A DNA stretch of 64,000 nucleotides from Bacillota bacterium. GTDB lineage: Bacteria > Bacillota > Clostridia > Christensenellales > Aristaeellaceae. The notes beneath the pieces are model-generated. The model was not told the origin of the DNA and did no database searches. It saw only the letters and a list, made by a program, of their open reading frames with translations. Positions 31,413 through 40,458 of this stretch are shown here, piece by piece (position 1 is the stretch's first letter; the number at the start of each line of letters is the position of its first letter). The stretch lies in NCBI GenBank assembly GCA_023411375.1, contig JAEYOW010000010.1, forward strand, positions 310,001 through 374,000, written 5' to 3'. The translations under genes and the position numbers were made by a program.

Positions 31413-32696
31413 TCACCTTTCCACGCGAACCGTCACGTCTCCGCCGCTCAGGCCCATAATATGCTCGGGCTTCAACGTCAGCTCCGCCATTTCGCCCGGC
31501 GTCAGGATGCGCTTTCTCTGCTTCATAACCTCGCGGTCGCCGTCCATTACGCGAACGGTCGCGTTTTCAAATACACCGGAAGGGCGGAACATCACCTGTA
31601 CGGGCTGCGCCTCTCCCCGGGGTTTCAGCAGACGCTGCGGCACCACGCCGCGCACGCCGTCTCCATCTTTAAGCGAGATCATCTCGCCTTCCCGCTTTTT
31701 GCCCTGTACGTATTCGGCGGCGGCCTTGCCGGCCTTAAAGCTCTCGGCGCTTACAAAGTCCACCAGGTCATGCACGTGCAAAACGTTGCCGCAGGCAAAG
31801 ATACCCTCCTTGCTGGTCTGCAAGCTGTCGTCCACAACCGCGCCCTGCGTCAACGGGGAAATCTCCACATTGGCCTGTTCGGTCAGCTCGTTCTCAGGGA
31901 TCAGGCCAACGGACAGGAGCAGCGTGTCGCAATCGAACTGCTTTTCCGTTCCGGGAATGGGTGCGCGGTTTTCATCCACCTGCGCCACCGTCACGCCGGA
32001 AAGCCTGTCCTTCCCCTGAATATCAATCACCGTATGGCTTAAAAGCAGCGGAATATCATAATCCTGAAGGCATTGCACGATGTTGCGGTTCAGACCGCTG
32101 GAATAGGGCATCAGTTCCACGCAGGCTAGCACCTTCGCGCCCTGAAGCGTCATGCGGCGCGCCATGATCAGCCCAATATCGCCGCTGCCCAGAATTACCA
32201 CGCGCCTGCCGGGCATATAGCCCTCCAGGTTTACAAACTTCTGCGCGGTTCCGGCGGAATACACGCCCGCGCAGCGGGTGCCTGGCGTCGCCAGCGCGCC
32301 GCGCGGCCGTTCGCGGCAGCCCATCGCCAGCACGATTGCGCCCGCCTCAAACAGCTGAACGCCGCGCTCTTTGCTGACGGCGGTGACAAAACGGTCCTCA
32401 TCAACGCTTAAAACCGTTGTGCCGCAACGCACTTCAATCTCAAGCTCCTTCACGCGGTCGATATCGCGCTGGGCGTATTCCGGCCCCGTCAGTTCCTCTT
32501 TAAAGCGATGCAGTCCAAAGCCGTTATGGATGCACTGGCGGAGAATGCCGCCCATATTCTGCTCGCGCTCCAGCACCAACAGGTTTTGAACCCCGGCTTC
32601 CCGCGCGGCAATGGCGGCGGCCAGGCCTGCCGGACCCGCGCCGATCACCAGTACGTCCACATATTGCACCTGGCCTCTTAACTCATTGCTAAGCAT
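31413..32696 (-). CDS. FAD/NAD-dependent oxidoreductase, GlpB-like partner of the glycerol-3-phosphate dehydrogenase
   Basis: A 427-residue pyridine nucleotide-disulfide-type oxidoreductase. FAD site VLVIGAGPAGLAAAIAAREA at the N-terminus; the second Rossmann motif VVILGSGDIGLIMARR binds NAD(P)H; GCRERPRGALATPG and IFACGNVLHVHDLVD close the FAD site. It lacks a redox-active CxxC pair in the FAD domain. In this conserved three-gene set it is thought to pass electrons from the GlpA-like subunit to NAD or the quinone pool. It starts 1 base after the GlpA-like stop. Confidence 0.9.
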   Translation of the reverse strand: MLSNELRGQVQYVDVLVIGAGPAGLAAAIAAREAGVQNLLVLEREQNMGGILRQCIHNGFGLHRFKEELTGPEYAQRDIDRVKELEIEVRCGTTVLSVDEDRFVTAVSKERGVQLFEAGAIVLAMGCRERPRGALATPGTRCAGVYSAGTAQKFVNLEGYMPGRRVVILGSGDIGLIMARRMTLQGAKVLACVELMPYSSGLNRNIVQCLQDYDIPLLLSHTVIDIQGKDRLSGVTVAQVDENRAPIPGTEKQFDCDTLLLSVGLIPENELTEQANVEISPLTQGAVVDDSLQTSKEGIFACGNVLHVHDLVDFVSAESFKAGKAAAEYVQGKKREGEMISLKDGDGVRGVVPQRLLKPRGEAQPVQVMFRPSGVFENATVRVMDGDREVMKQRKRILTPGEMAELTLKPEHIMGLSGGDVTVRVER

Positions 32697-32697
32697 C

Positions 32698-34152
32698 TCA
32701 GGCGTCCCCCTTTCGCGCGGCCTGGGCGATGGTACCTACCAGCAGCTTGCTCTGCCCGCCGCATTTAGTAATTTCGGTGGGATCCATCTTAAGCTCCTCA
32801 GATAGGATTTCCAGCACGCGGGGACTGCAAAAGCCTCCCTGGCAACGGCCCATGCCCGCACGGGTGCGGCGTTTGACCGCGTCAATCGTTCTGGCGCCCA
32901 CCGGACGGCGTATTGCCGCGCGGATTTCCGCTTCGGTCACCTGCTCGCAGCGGCAAACCAAAGCGCCATATTCCGGATTGCGGCCCACAACCTCGGCGCG
33001 CTCCTCCAGCGTCATCGCATAGAATGGCTTTTCACGCTTAAGCGCGGGCTTCCACTCCGGTTTTTTCACCAGACCATTTTCCTCCGCGATCTGCTTGCCC
33101 AGCATTTCGGCGATGGCAGGCGCGGCGGACAGGCCGGGGCTTTCAATACCGACGGCCTCGTATGCGCCCTTGACGCCCTCCATGCCGCCGATGACAAAAT
33201 CGCCGTTTTCTTCATGCGCACGGATTCCGGCGAAGGTTGTGATTACGCCGCGAAGGTTTTCCCTAGGCCACGTCAAGCGCGCCGCGCCGCCGACCAGCTT
33301 CAGCGCCTCAGCGGTGGTAGATACATCCGTGCCATCCTCCACATCGGTTGCGGACGGGCCGACCAGAAGGTTGCCGTGAACCGTCGGGCTGACCAGCACG
33401 CCCTTGCCCATCTCCGTAGGGCACTGGAACATCGTCATGCCAAACACAAGCGGCTTTTGGTGGTCCAGCAGGTAATACTCGCCCTTGCGCGGGATAATGG
33501 TAAGCTTATGGCTGCTTAACATGTTATGCAGCTTGGCGGAATTGACACCCGCGCAGTTAACCACAATCCGCGCGCGCATTTCACCAGCGGAGGTCTCCAG
33601 CACAAAGCCGCCGTCCTCCCGGCGGATATCCTTCACGCAGGTTTCCAGCCGGAACGTCACGCCGTTTAGCGCAGCATGGTCCGCCAGGGCGCATGTCAGC
33701 TCGTAAGGGCTGGTCAGGCCGCTGGTAGGTACAAGCAACGCACAGACAACGTCGGGGTTGACGTTTGGCTCCATCGCGAGGATTTCCTCGCGCTTAATGA
33801 CGCGAAGCTCCTCCACACCATTTGCAACGCCCTGATCATATAGCTTTTGAACCGTGGAGCGGTCTTTTTCGGAAAAGCCGAGCACCATCGCGCCAGGCCG
33901 TCCATACGGCGCGTCCACCTCGGCGCAAAGCGCGGGGTACATCCTCGCGCCCTCAACGTTGAGCCGTGCCTTAAGCGAACCCGGCTTCGCGTCATAGCCC
34001 GCATGAACAATGCCGCTGTTGGCTTTGCTCGCGCCCTCGGCCACGTCGGAACCGCCCTCCAGCACCGCGATATCCGCGCCGTACCGTGACAATACCCTTG
34101 CCACGGCGCAGCCCACCACACCGCCGCCAATAATGATGATGTCCTTATTCAA
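32698..34152 (-). CDS. GlpA-like FAD-dependent glycerol-3-phosphate dehydrogenase with BFD-type [2Fe-2S] domain
   Basis: A 484-residue DAO-family oxidoreductase with the FAD-binding motif IIIIGGGVVGCAVARVL, the substrate-side stretch KANSGIVHAGYDAKPGSLKA and the C-terminal BFD-like domain holding four Cys (CRCEQVTEAEI ... GMGRCQGGFC). Together with the following FAD protein and DUF1667 this is the Bacillota module annotated as an anaerobic glycerol-3-phosphate dehydrogenase, oxidising glycerol-3-phosphate to dihydroxyacetone phosphate. It is the first gene of the operon; no glpK or glpF is present in the window. Confidence 0.9.
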   Translation of the reverse strand: MNKDIIIIGGGVVGCAVARVLSRYGADIAVLEGGSDVAEGASKANSGIVHAGYDAKPGSLKARLNVEGARMYPALCAEVDAPYGRPGAMVLGFSEKDRSTVQKLYDQGVANGVEELRVIKREEILAMEPNVNPDVVCALLVPTSGLTSPYELTCALADHAALNGVTFRLETCVKDIRREDGGFVLETSAGEMRARIVVNCAGVNSAKLHNMLSSHKLTIIPRKGEYYLLDHQKPLVFGMTMFQCPTEMGKGVLVSPTVHGNLLVGPSATDVEDGTDVSTTAEALKLVGGAARLTWPRENLRGVITTFAGIRAHEENGDFVIGGMEGVKGAYEAVGIESPGLSAAPAIAEMLGKQIAEENGLVKKPEWKPALKREKPFYAMTLEERAEVVGRNPEYGALVCRCEQVTEAEIRAAIRRPVGARTIDAVKRRTRAGMGRCQGGFCSPRVLEILSEELKMDPTEITKCGGQSKLLVGTIAQAARKGDA

Positions 34153-34257
34153 TGTGAACCCTCCAAAGCCTTGATAGCGCTGTTACGCCTCATATGCGAT
34201 ATTTTACCACGAATCAGACAAAATGACCATGTCCTTGACAAGTATTTCAAAAAATTA

Positions 34258-34983
34258 TTAATATTGTGCAAGCCGCTTTACAATTTCAAAAGCCATATAA
34301 AGGCCGGCGACAGAAGGCACGAAGCTTACCGAGCCCGGCGCGGCGCGTCCGGTCGCCTTTTTCTCGCAGCCTTCCATATCACGCGGCGCATGAGCGGGTT
34401 CTGTGGAGTATACGCATCGAAGCCCGGGTATTCGGCGCCTGCGCAGTTCCCTGCGCATCACGCGGCAAAGGGGACAATCCGTCGTTTCAAAGATATCCCC
34501 AATGCGAATCAACGTCGGATCCAGCCGGTTGCCCATGCCCATGCAGGAAACAATCGGGATGCCTCGCGCATGGCAGCGCTCCGCCAAATCCAGCTTGGCG
34601 GCCACAGTATCAATCGCATCCGCCACAAAGTCGCAGTCCTCCGCGATGGGCACCGGCGCTTCCGGCAGGTAGAAGGCGTTGACAGCCGTAATGCGCGCAT
34701 CTGGCGCGATATCCCTGAGCCGTTCTCCCACCACCTCGGTTTTCAGACGGCCAACGGTGCTCGCAAGCGCGGGGAGCTGCCGGTTGAGGTTGGAAGGGGC
34801 TACGGTATCGTTATCCACAAGGGTTAAATGTCCGATTCCGGCGCGCGCGAGCGCTTCTGCCGCATAGCTGCCCACACCGCCAAGGCCGAGCAGCATCACA
34901 TGCGCGTTCTCCAGCCTGTTCATCTGCTCCTTCGAAAGCAGCAGTGAGGTGCGGTTCAGGCGTTCTTCCCGCGTCATCCTCAT
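34258..34983 (-). CDS. tcdA: tRNA threonylcarbamoyladenosine dehydratase
   Basis: A 241-residue ThiF/E1-like enzyme that cyclises t6A37 to ct6A in tRNA at the expense of ATP. Motifs: RTSLLLSKEQMNRLENAHVM, the nucleotide loop LLGLGGVGSYAAEALARAGI, VDNDTVAPSNLNRQL, DAIDTVAAKLDL, and SCMGMGNRLDPT, all typical of TcdA/CsdL. Several Cys (TDCPLCRVM) lie in the C-terminal half. A consensus promoter lies just upstream. Confidence 0.94.
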   Translation of the reverse strand: MRMTREERLNRTSLLLSKEQMNRLENAHVMLLGLGGVGSYAAEALARAGIGHLTLVDNDTVAPSNLNRQLPALASTVGRLKTEVVGERLRDIAPDARITAVNAFYLPEAPVPIAEDCDFVADAIDTVAAKLDLAERCHARGIPIVSCMGMGNRLDPTLIRIGDIFETTDCPLCRVMRRELRRRRIPGLRCVYSTEPAHAPRDMEGCEKKATGRAAPGSVSFVPSVAGLYMAFEIVKRLAQY

Positions 34984-35001
34984 CCCCCCTTATTCACACG
35001 C

Positions 35002-35030
35002 ATTATACGGATTTTACGCATGCGGGTCAA
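35002..35030 (-). promoter_or_regulatory. SigA-type promoter for tcdA
   Basis: Minus strand TTGACC (35030-35025), 17 bases, perfect TATAAT (35007-35002), about 20 bases before the ATG at 34983. Confidence 0.75.
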
Positions 35031-35049
35031 GGCCGCCGCCAAGCCGCCA

Positions 35050-35100
35050 AATAAGCATCCACCCGGGCTGGCGGGACGTCAGGCCGGGCGGATGCTTATT
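35050..35100 (-). terminator. Terminator after the solute-binding protein gene
   Basis: AATAAGCATCC / GGATGCTTATT arms (35050-35060 and 35090-35100) plus an inner CCCGG / CCGGG pair; 8 bases past the stop codon at 35109. Confidence 0.75.
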
Positions 35101-35108
35101 CCGTAAAT

Positions 35109-37004
35109 TTAATCGGTGATCGCAACGGCCTGTTCTCCGTCCGCCACGGTTTCCATCCCGGCCACCGGTTCCTCCGGGGCCGTAAACGCGGCGTAAAGGA
35201 TCGCCGAACTCCAGCCCCAGTGGGTGTTGATCTGATAGCCGTAAAGGTCGGGCCGGGTGAAGTCAAAGTAGACGTTTCCATATAGGGGAATCATCGGTAA
35301 AACCTCAACCCAGCGCTGCTGAAAGGCAAACCAGCGCTCCAGGTAATCTCCGGTGTCGCCGCCTTCCACGCCACGCAGAGCCTCGGCCCGCTTCATCAGC
35401 TCCCCGTCGCGAAGGCCGGTGGTGTTATAGACTCCCTGATATTCGTCCCCGGTATGAAACGCGTAATACGGGTCGAAAACATGGGAGAAGTTGGTACCCA
35501 GCAAAAAGAGGTTATACGTGCGCTCCGTCTGGCGGTAATAGCGGCTGAGCAGATCTTCGAAGGAAAGCTCCGTAACGCTCAGCCTTGCGCCAAGGGTTTC
35601 CGCCGCCTTTTCAAGCTGCCGTTTCAGGTTTTCAGCGGCCGTGCTCTCAGGCGAAAGCGCCCAGCGGATCTCCAGCGGGATCATTCGCCCGTCCTGCATC
35701 TTATAGCGCATATCGTCCGTACCCTCGGCAAAGAGCCGCCCGCTTTCATTATACAGCCAACCGTCGTCCTCGAGCAGCGCCTTCGCCCCCACAGGATCGT
35801 ATCCATACCGGTTCAGTCCGCTCAGGCGCTCGTCCCCCTGCGATACCATCCACTGGCCCAGCCCATAATACCCGTACACGGGAAGCGCGTAGCCGCTAAG
35901 CGCCGTTTCGCACAGCGCGGCGGTATCCACGCACATGGCGAGGGCTTTGCGAACGCTGGGCTGACTCATGGTTTCATCCTCGCAGGCGAAGGATAAAAAG
36001 GCGAATCCAGAGCGCGCGTAGCTGACGGAGCGCGCCATGTCCCGCCCGACCATATCCAGTCCCCGGGTAACGGCTTTCCCGTCGACCACCTTGTTGAGTA
36101 TGTCTACCCTGCCGCTTTCAAGGTCGTCAAGCATGGTTTCGCCGCTGACAGAACGAAAGAACAGCCGCTCTATTTCCGGAATGCGCCCCTCGTCATTGCC
36201 CAGAAAATAAGGATTTTTCTCAAACGCGGCCGTATGCGCCGCACCGTCGTAAGCGGACAGGTTATACGGCCCGCATGTCACCCTAGGATTTCGGACATAC
36301 CCATCCTCACCCAGCAGCGTTGCGCGAATCAGCTCTTCGGTAAAGTCAGCCGACGCATCGCCCTGCGGCGCAAAATACGCGCCCGCGCCCGTGTCAACAA
36401 CCGTTACGCCTGGTGCGACGGTTTGAATGGGCGTGGGCTCGACGTTGACATACATCAACTCATAAAAGTACGGTAGAACTTCGCCCCGCACCGTGAGAGA
36501 AAAGCTATGCTCCCCAAGCAACCGGACCCCGCTGAACGGCGCGCCGGAATTCACGGAAAACGCCTCCCAGCCTGAAAGATGCGAAAAGGAAGCGTTGCTA
36601 ACGCCCAGCGCTGCAATTTCCGGGCTGCTCTGAAGCAGGACTGTGAACACATAGTCCATGGCGGTCACGGGTCGGCCGTTGTTCCATTTCAGGTTTTGGT
36701 TCAGCGTAAAACGATAGGTTTTATCCCCGTTAGGGGCAAGCTCCGTCACGACATCCTCAAGCGCGGTCTGATTAACGGCGTAATTACCCGCGCGCTGCCA
36801 CGCGACGGTGGCATACCCGTGAAGCAGCCCACGAACATCCATATCGGATGTGTTGTTGCCCCACAGGCCGGAATAGAAGCTTCCGCTCATTTCCGTAACG
36901 GAGCCGACGGTCAGCGCTGACGCTTCCACGCTTTCGCCCAACGCGCCGACCGGCGCCAATAAGCCTATTGAGAGCGCGAGCATGGCCGCAAGCAGCTTTT
37001 TCAT
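35109..37004 (-). CDS. ABC transporter solute-binding protein, family 5 (peptide/nickel type), orphan
   Basis: A 631-residue extracellular binding protein of the oligopeptide/dipeptide class. It has a cleavable signal peptide (KKLLAAMLALSIGLLAPVGALG) without a lipobox Cys, and family markers: YRFTLNQNLKWNNGRPVTAM followed by DYVFTV, GPYNLSAYDG, FEKNPYF, and SVRKALAMCVDTAAL. No permease or ATPase gene is adjacent, so its translocator is encoded elsewhere, or it serves as a sensor. How it is held at the cell surface without lipidation is unclear. It lies 51 bases after the secreted repeat protein on the same strand and is probably co-transcribed with it. Confidence 0.88.
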   Translation of the reverse strand: MKKLLAAMLALSIGLLAPVGALGESVEASALTVGSVTEMSGSFYSGLWGNNTSDMDVRGLLHGYATVAWQRAGNYAVNQTALEDVVTELAPNGDKTYRFTLNQNLKWNNGRPVTAMDYVFTVLLQSSPEIAALGVSNASFSHLSGWEAFSVNSGAPFSGVRLLGEHSFSLTVRGEVLPYFYELMYVNVEPTPIQTVAPGVTVVDTGAGAYFAPQGDASADFTEELIRATLLGEDGYVRNPRVTCGPYNLSAYDGAAHTAAFEKNPYFLGNDEGRIPEIERLFFRSVSGETMLDDLESGRVDILNKVVDGKAVTRGLDMVGRDMARSVSYARSGFAFLSFACEDETMSQPSVRKALAMCVDTAALCETALSGYALPVYGYYGLGQWMVSQGDERLSGLNRYGYDPVGAKALLEDDGWLYNESGRLFAEGTDDMRYKMQDGRMIPLEIRWALSPESTAAENLKRQLEKAAETLGARLSVTELSFEDLLSRYYRQTERTYNLFLLGTNFSHVFDPYYAFHTGDEYQGVYNTTGLRDGELMKRAEALRGVEGGDTGDYLERWFAFQQRWVEVLPMIPLYGNVYFDFTRPDLYGYQINTHWGWSSAILYAAFTAPEEPVAGMETVADGEQAVAITD

Positions 37005-37055
37005 TGGTTTCCCTCCCTGAATAACTGCCCTGCGGCCATGCCTTGCCGTGGGCTC

Positions 37056-38033
37056 TTATTGAATGTACGCGCACAGACGCCACTGCCATCCGGCATTATC
37101 CGCATTGACGGTAAAAGCGTACTCCTGCCCGTTCGCGCCGGGCACATCCGTCCATCCGCTACCATCATTGTACTGCCATTGCAAGCCGTATACAAGCCCG
37201 TCAAAGCCCGTAAGCCTGCTGGTCAGGCGCACGGTCTTTCCGGAGGCTTCGCCGTCCTCCACGCTGGAAAAGATTTCGGCCTTGGGCTGCGCGCCCGCCA
37301 GGGGCACCTGCTCGTCTTCAATCTCAATCAGCCCGCCGTCCTCCTGGTTTTTCACATAACAAGCCTTGAGATCAAGCGAATTTCCAACAGCCCCGCCAAA
37401 CCGGAAGGGCTCCGAAGCGTCCCCATCTGCAGGGTACCAATGCAAAAACGTCCATCCTCCACGGCTAGGTTCGTTTTCAGGCTCACGGACAGCGTCGCCC
37501 ACGGTTAACTCAAAAGCGTCCAGCACCTCGTCGTTCCAGTCTAAAAAACGGACGGTAACGGTCTGCGGCACTTCCTCCTGGCCGGGCGTCGCCTCGGGCA
37601 TGGGGGTTGCGCTTGCGGGGTTTTCGGTAGCCGCGCCAACCGGCTCCTGGTCCGTATTCTCCGGCGCGTGGGTAACGGGAGGCTCCGGGCTTTCCTGCGG
37701 CGGCGTTTCACCGGCAATGGCTTCGCTTTCAATACAGGCCGTGGTTTCTGCGGGCGCGATACTAGCCGCGGGCGCAGCGCTCAGCACGGGTGTTTCATCC
37801 TTGGCGGGCGCGCCGTCGCCGGCCGGCGATACGCTCGCGGTAGTCTGTGGCCGCGTTTCCTGCGTGTGCACGGCCTCCGGCGAGGGCGTCTGGGGCTTTG
37901 CGGCCGTCGCGGGCAGAGAGCTCCCGGTAGCCGCAGGCGCAACCGTCGGCGCAACCGTGCTTTCGGCCAGCGCACTGGCCGCACAAAATACAAGGGCCAT
38001 TGACAGCGCAACAAACATCTTTACAAACTTCAT
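37056..38033 (-). CDS. Secreted Pro/Thr/Ala-rich protein with an InlB-type (Flg_new) repeat
   Basis: A 325-residue exported protein: signal peptide (FVKMFVALSMALVFCAASALA), then about 150 residues rich in Ala, Pro, Thr and Glu that would act as a wall-spanning linker, one Listeria-Bacteroides (Flg_new) type repeat at about 165-235 (TVRFLDWNDEVLDAFELTVG ... GGWTFLHWYPADGD), and a C-terminal immunoglobulin-like module (GFDGLVYGLQWQYNDGSGWT). No LPxTG sorting signal is visible. The start at 38033 is nine bases from GAGGAGG; two earlier in-frame starts are too close to or upstream of that site. The function is unknown; adhesion is possible. Confidence 0.75.
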   Translation of the reverse strand: MKFVKMFVALSMALVFCAASALAESTVAPTVAPAATGSSLPATAAKPQTPSPEAVHTQETRPQTTASVSPAGDGAPAKDETPVLSAAPAASIAPAETTACIESEAIAGETPPQESPEPPVTHAPENTDQEPVGAATENPASATPMPEATPGQEEVPQTVTVRFLDWNDEVLDAFELTVGDAVREPENEPSRGGWTFLHWYPADGDASEPFRFGGAVGNSLDLKACYVKNQEDGGLIEIEDEQVPLAGAQPKAEIFSSVEDGEASGKTVRLTSRLTGFDGLVYGLQWQYNDGSGWTDVPGANGQEYAFTVNADNAGWQWRLCAYIQ

Positions 38034-38241
38034 CGTCATTGACCTCCTCAAATCATCACTCGTTCAGCGGGCCTGCAGCAATCATCAGGCCATTTTTTAG
38101 TCCTGACATATTTATTATATCCATACCGGGTTACACACCCGGTTGCATGGAGCCCATTTCCCCATAAACTTTTACCCATTTGGCAACCGCCTCATTATCG
38201 CCAAAATCCGCAGGGCGCATTGTTCTTTTGATGTACCCTGC

Positions 38242-38270
38242 TTGCAATGCGCGGGTAAAGCCGATACAAT
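38242..38270 (+). promoter_or_regulatory. SigA-type promoter for isocitrate dehydrogenase
   Basis: TTGCAA (38242-38247), 17 bases, TACAAT (38265-38270), about 40 bases before the ATG at 38311. Confidence 0.7.
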
Positions 38271-38310
38271 AAACATGGCATATGCGACTTTAAACAAAAG
38301 GATGAGTTCG

Positions 38311-39513
38311 ATGACGAAGCTAAAAATGGTCACGCCGCTTGTGGAGATGGACGGCGACGAAATGACGCGTATTTTGTGGCAGAAAATCAAGGACAAGCTG
38401 ATTTTGCCCTATGTGGATCTGAAAACCGAATATTACGACCTGGGTCTTTCCAAACGGGATGAAACAGACGACCGCATTACGGTGGAAAGCGCGGAAGCCA
38501 CGCTCAAATATGGCGTGGCGGTCAAATGCGCCACCATTACCCCCAACGCCCAGCGCTTGGAGGAGTACAAGCTCAAGCAGATGTGGAAAAGCCCCAACGG
38601 CACTATCCGCGCCATTTTAGACGGCACCGTTTTCCGCGCGCCCATCGTTGTCAAGGGCGTGACCCCCTGTGTACGCAACTGGAAAAAACCCATCACCATC
38701 GCCCGTCATGCCTATGGCGACGTGTATAAAAACACCGAGTACAAGGTAGAGAGCCCCGGAAAGGCGGAGCTTTGCTTTACCGACGCCTCCGGCCGGGAAA
38801 CGCGCCAAACCATCCTGGATTTTAAGGGCGGCGGCATAATACAGGGCTTGCACAACACGGACGCGAGCATCACCTCCTTCGCCCGTTCCTGCTTTCAATA
38901 CGCGCTGTCCGTACGGCAGGACCTATGGTTTTCCACCAAGGACACCATTTCCAAAATCTACGACCACCGCTTTAAAGATATCTTTGCCGAGCTGTACGAA
39001 ACCGAGTATAGGGCCGCGTTTGAAAAGGTCGGCATCGAATATTTCTATACGCTGATCGACGACGCGGTGGCGCGCGTCATCCGCAGCGAGGGCGGCTTTA
39101 TCTGGGCGCTCAAAAACTACGACGGAGACGTGATGAGCGATATGATCGCGACCGCGTTCGGCAGCCTTGCCATGATGACCAGCGTGCTCGTCTCCCCAGG
39201 CGGCCAGTTCGAGTACGAGGCCGCGCACGGTACGGTAACGCGCCATTATTACAAGCACTTGAAGGGTGAGGAAACCAGCACCAACCCCGTCGCGACCATC
39301 TTTGCCTGGTCGGGCGCGCTGCGCAAGCGCGGAGAGCTGGACGGCCTTGACGGCCTGTGCGACTTTGCCGGCAAGCTGGAAGCCGCTACGCTTCAAACCA
39401 TCGAAAGCGGCAAAATGACCAAGGACCTTGTTCCGCTTTTCGAGGGCGAGGCCGTCGGCCTAAGCAGCGACGGATTCTTGGACGCCATTGCTCAAACGCT
39501 GGAGACGTTGTAA
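38311..39513 (+). CDS. icd: NADP-dependent isocitrate dehydrogenase, homodimeric eukaryote-like type
   Basis: A 400-residue enzyme that oxidatively decarboxylates isocitrate to 2-oxoglutarate. The opening (VEMDGDEMTRILWQKIKDKL), the substrate site KSPNGTIRAILDGTVFR, and the NADP site near AHGTVTRHYYKHLKGEETST with NPVATIFAW match the subfamily shared with mitochondrial/cytosolic IDH1/2 rather than the classical bacterial Icd. The ATG at 38311 fits the family length and AAAGG lies 10-12 bases upstream; open frame further upstream contains the promoter. No other TCA-cycle gene is adjacent. Confidence 0.95.
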   Translation: MTKLKMVTPLVEMDGDEMTRILWQKIKDKLILPYVDLKTEYYDLGLSKRDETDDRITVESAEATLKYGVAVKCATITPNAQRLEEYKLKQMWKSPNGTIRAILDGTVFRAPIVVKGVTPCVRNWKKPITIARHAYGDVYKNTEYKVESPGKAELCFTDASGRETRQTILDFKGGGIIQGLHNTDASITSFARSCFQYALSVRQDLWFSTKDTISKIYDHRFKDIFAELYETEYRAAFEKVGIEYFYTLIDDAVARVIRSEGGFIWALKNYDGDVMSDMIATAFGSLAMMTSVLVSPGGQFEYEAAHGTVTRHYYKHLKGEETSTNPVATIFAWSGALRKRGELDGLDGLCDFAGKLEAATLQTIESGKMTKDLVPLFEGEAVGLSSDGFLDAIAQTLETL

Positions 39514-39523
39514 CGCTTCGGCA

Positions 39524-39566
39524 AAGCCCCCCATGCGGAAGCAAGCTTCTGTGCGGGGGGCTTTTC
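39524..39566 (+). terminator. Terminator after icd
   Basis: Strong AAGCCCCCC / GGGGGGCTT outer stem with an imperfect inner part, followed by TTTT; 10 bases past the stop. It can also serve the convergent membrane-protein gene. Confidence 0.8.
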
Positions 39567-39577
39567 ACATGCAGAAA

Positions 39578-40015
39578 TCACATTTTTTTCGCATAAACGC
39601 GGCGTGCGACAAGATAGCCGGCAACCAGTACATAAATGCCGCCGACGCACACAAACGACGGCACGCTGTAGCCAAGGCCCATAAATACAAACGCGAGCAC
39701 CGCGAATAATCCCACGCCCGCGAAAAACCCGGCAAGGCCGGCCGCGCGGGATATGGCGATGTTGCGCTCGTCTTCGCGCTCAATTTCCTCCTGCATCAGC
39801 TTTTGGGGAGAGACCACCTTGGACCGCACCAGCATGAAGCCCGCGACCGCGATGATGCCAAAGCCAAACCCGGTAAACATACCGAGCAGCGTATTCAGGC
39901 TGTGCCCTTCCGGCCTGGCGATCAAATAGGTAAGCAACCCAAAGGTAAAGCTCACCGCTCCAAGGCATAAAACCAAAACAGAGGTCCCTTTTTTCCAGTT
40001 TTTCTTACAAAGCAT
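39578..40015 (-). CDS. Four-helix membrane protein of an XRE-regulated pair
   Basis: A 145-residue protein with four hydrophobic segments in two hairpins (VLVLCLGAVSFTFGLLTYLI; TGFGFGIIAVAGFMLV; then two after the charged loop EEIEREDERN). The charged central segment EREDERNIAI is typical of small membrane proteins found next to XRE regulators in Bacillota. The function is not known. It begins 1 base after the stop of the XRE gene, so the pair is one transcript under the operator at 40247-40268. Confidence 0.75.
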   Translation of the reverse strand: MLCKKNWKKGTSVLVLCLGAVSFTFGLLTYLIARPEGHSLNTLLGMFTGFGFGIIAVAGFMLVRSKVVSPQKLMQEEIEREDERNIAISRAAGLAGFFAGVGLFAVLAFVFMGLGYSVPSFVCVGGIYVLVAGYLVARRVYAKKM

Positions 40016-40016
40016 G

Positions 40017-40217
40017 TTATGCTTCCTCCTCATACTCAAAAAGCTGCTCAACCGTTGTATCAAAGTACCGCGCCAGCCTGAACGCCAGCAAAATAGATGG
40101 ATTGTAGCGCCCGTTCTCCAGGGAGCTAATGGTCTGCCTGGAAACCCTGAGCGCCGCTGCCAGCTCCTCCTGCTTGATACCCCGCTGCGTCCGTAGCTCC
40201 TCCAAATGGTTCTTCAT
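40017..40217 (-). CDS. Small XRE-family transcriptional regulator
   Basis: A 66-residue protein that is almost only a helix-turn-helix: LEELRTQRGIKQEELAAALR followed by VSRQTISSLENGRYNPSI and a short dimerisation helix ARYFDTTVEQLFEYEE. This is the YozG/Cro-like single-domain type that usually represses its own operon. The start at 40217 is the family start and has GGGAGAAG upstream. A perfect palindrome and consensus promoter lie directly before it. Confidence 0.92.
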   Translation of the reverse strand: MKNHLEELRTQRGIKQEELAAALRVSRQTISSLENGRYNPSILLAFRLARYFDTTVEQLFEYEEEA

Positions 40218-40246
40218 CCGCTTCTCCCTTCCCGCAATCAATCCAC

Positions 40247-40268
40247 AATGTAAAGCGTACTTTACATT
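40247..40268. promoter_or_regulatory. Palindromic operator for the XRE regulator
   Basis: Perfect 9-bp inverted repeat AATGTAAAG-CGTA-CTTTACATT just downstream of the -10 box of the XRE promoter. A further half-site (CTTTACG on the plus strand) lies near 40305-40312, above the -35 box. Confidence 0.75.
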
Positions 40269-40271
40269 CAA

Positions 40272-40300
40272 ATCATAGCACACTCTCGAAGCGATGTCAA
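40272..40300 (-). promoter_or_regulatory. SigA-type promoter of the XRE/membrane-protein operon
   Basis: Minus strand TTGACA (40300-40295), 17 bases, TATGAT (40277-40272). The operator overlaps the expected transcription start. Confidence 0.8.
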
Positions 40301-40458
40301 GCTTGCTTTACGTTTTTCTTTTTATAAAAGATGGATTATGATTGCATTAGAAAACAGTAATTCCCTATGCGGTAATCTTGGGGCATGCTATACTATCCGC
40401 AGGGCATTCACAGATGATTGCGAATCCCCCGCGTGATTTTGAGAGGAAGGTCATTACC

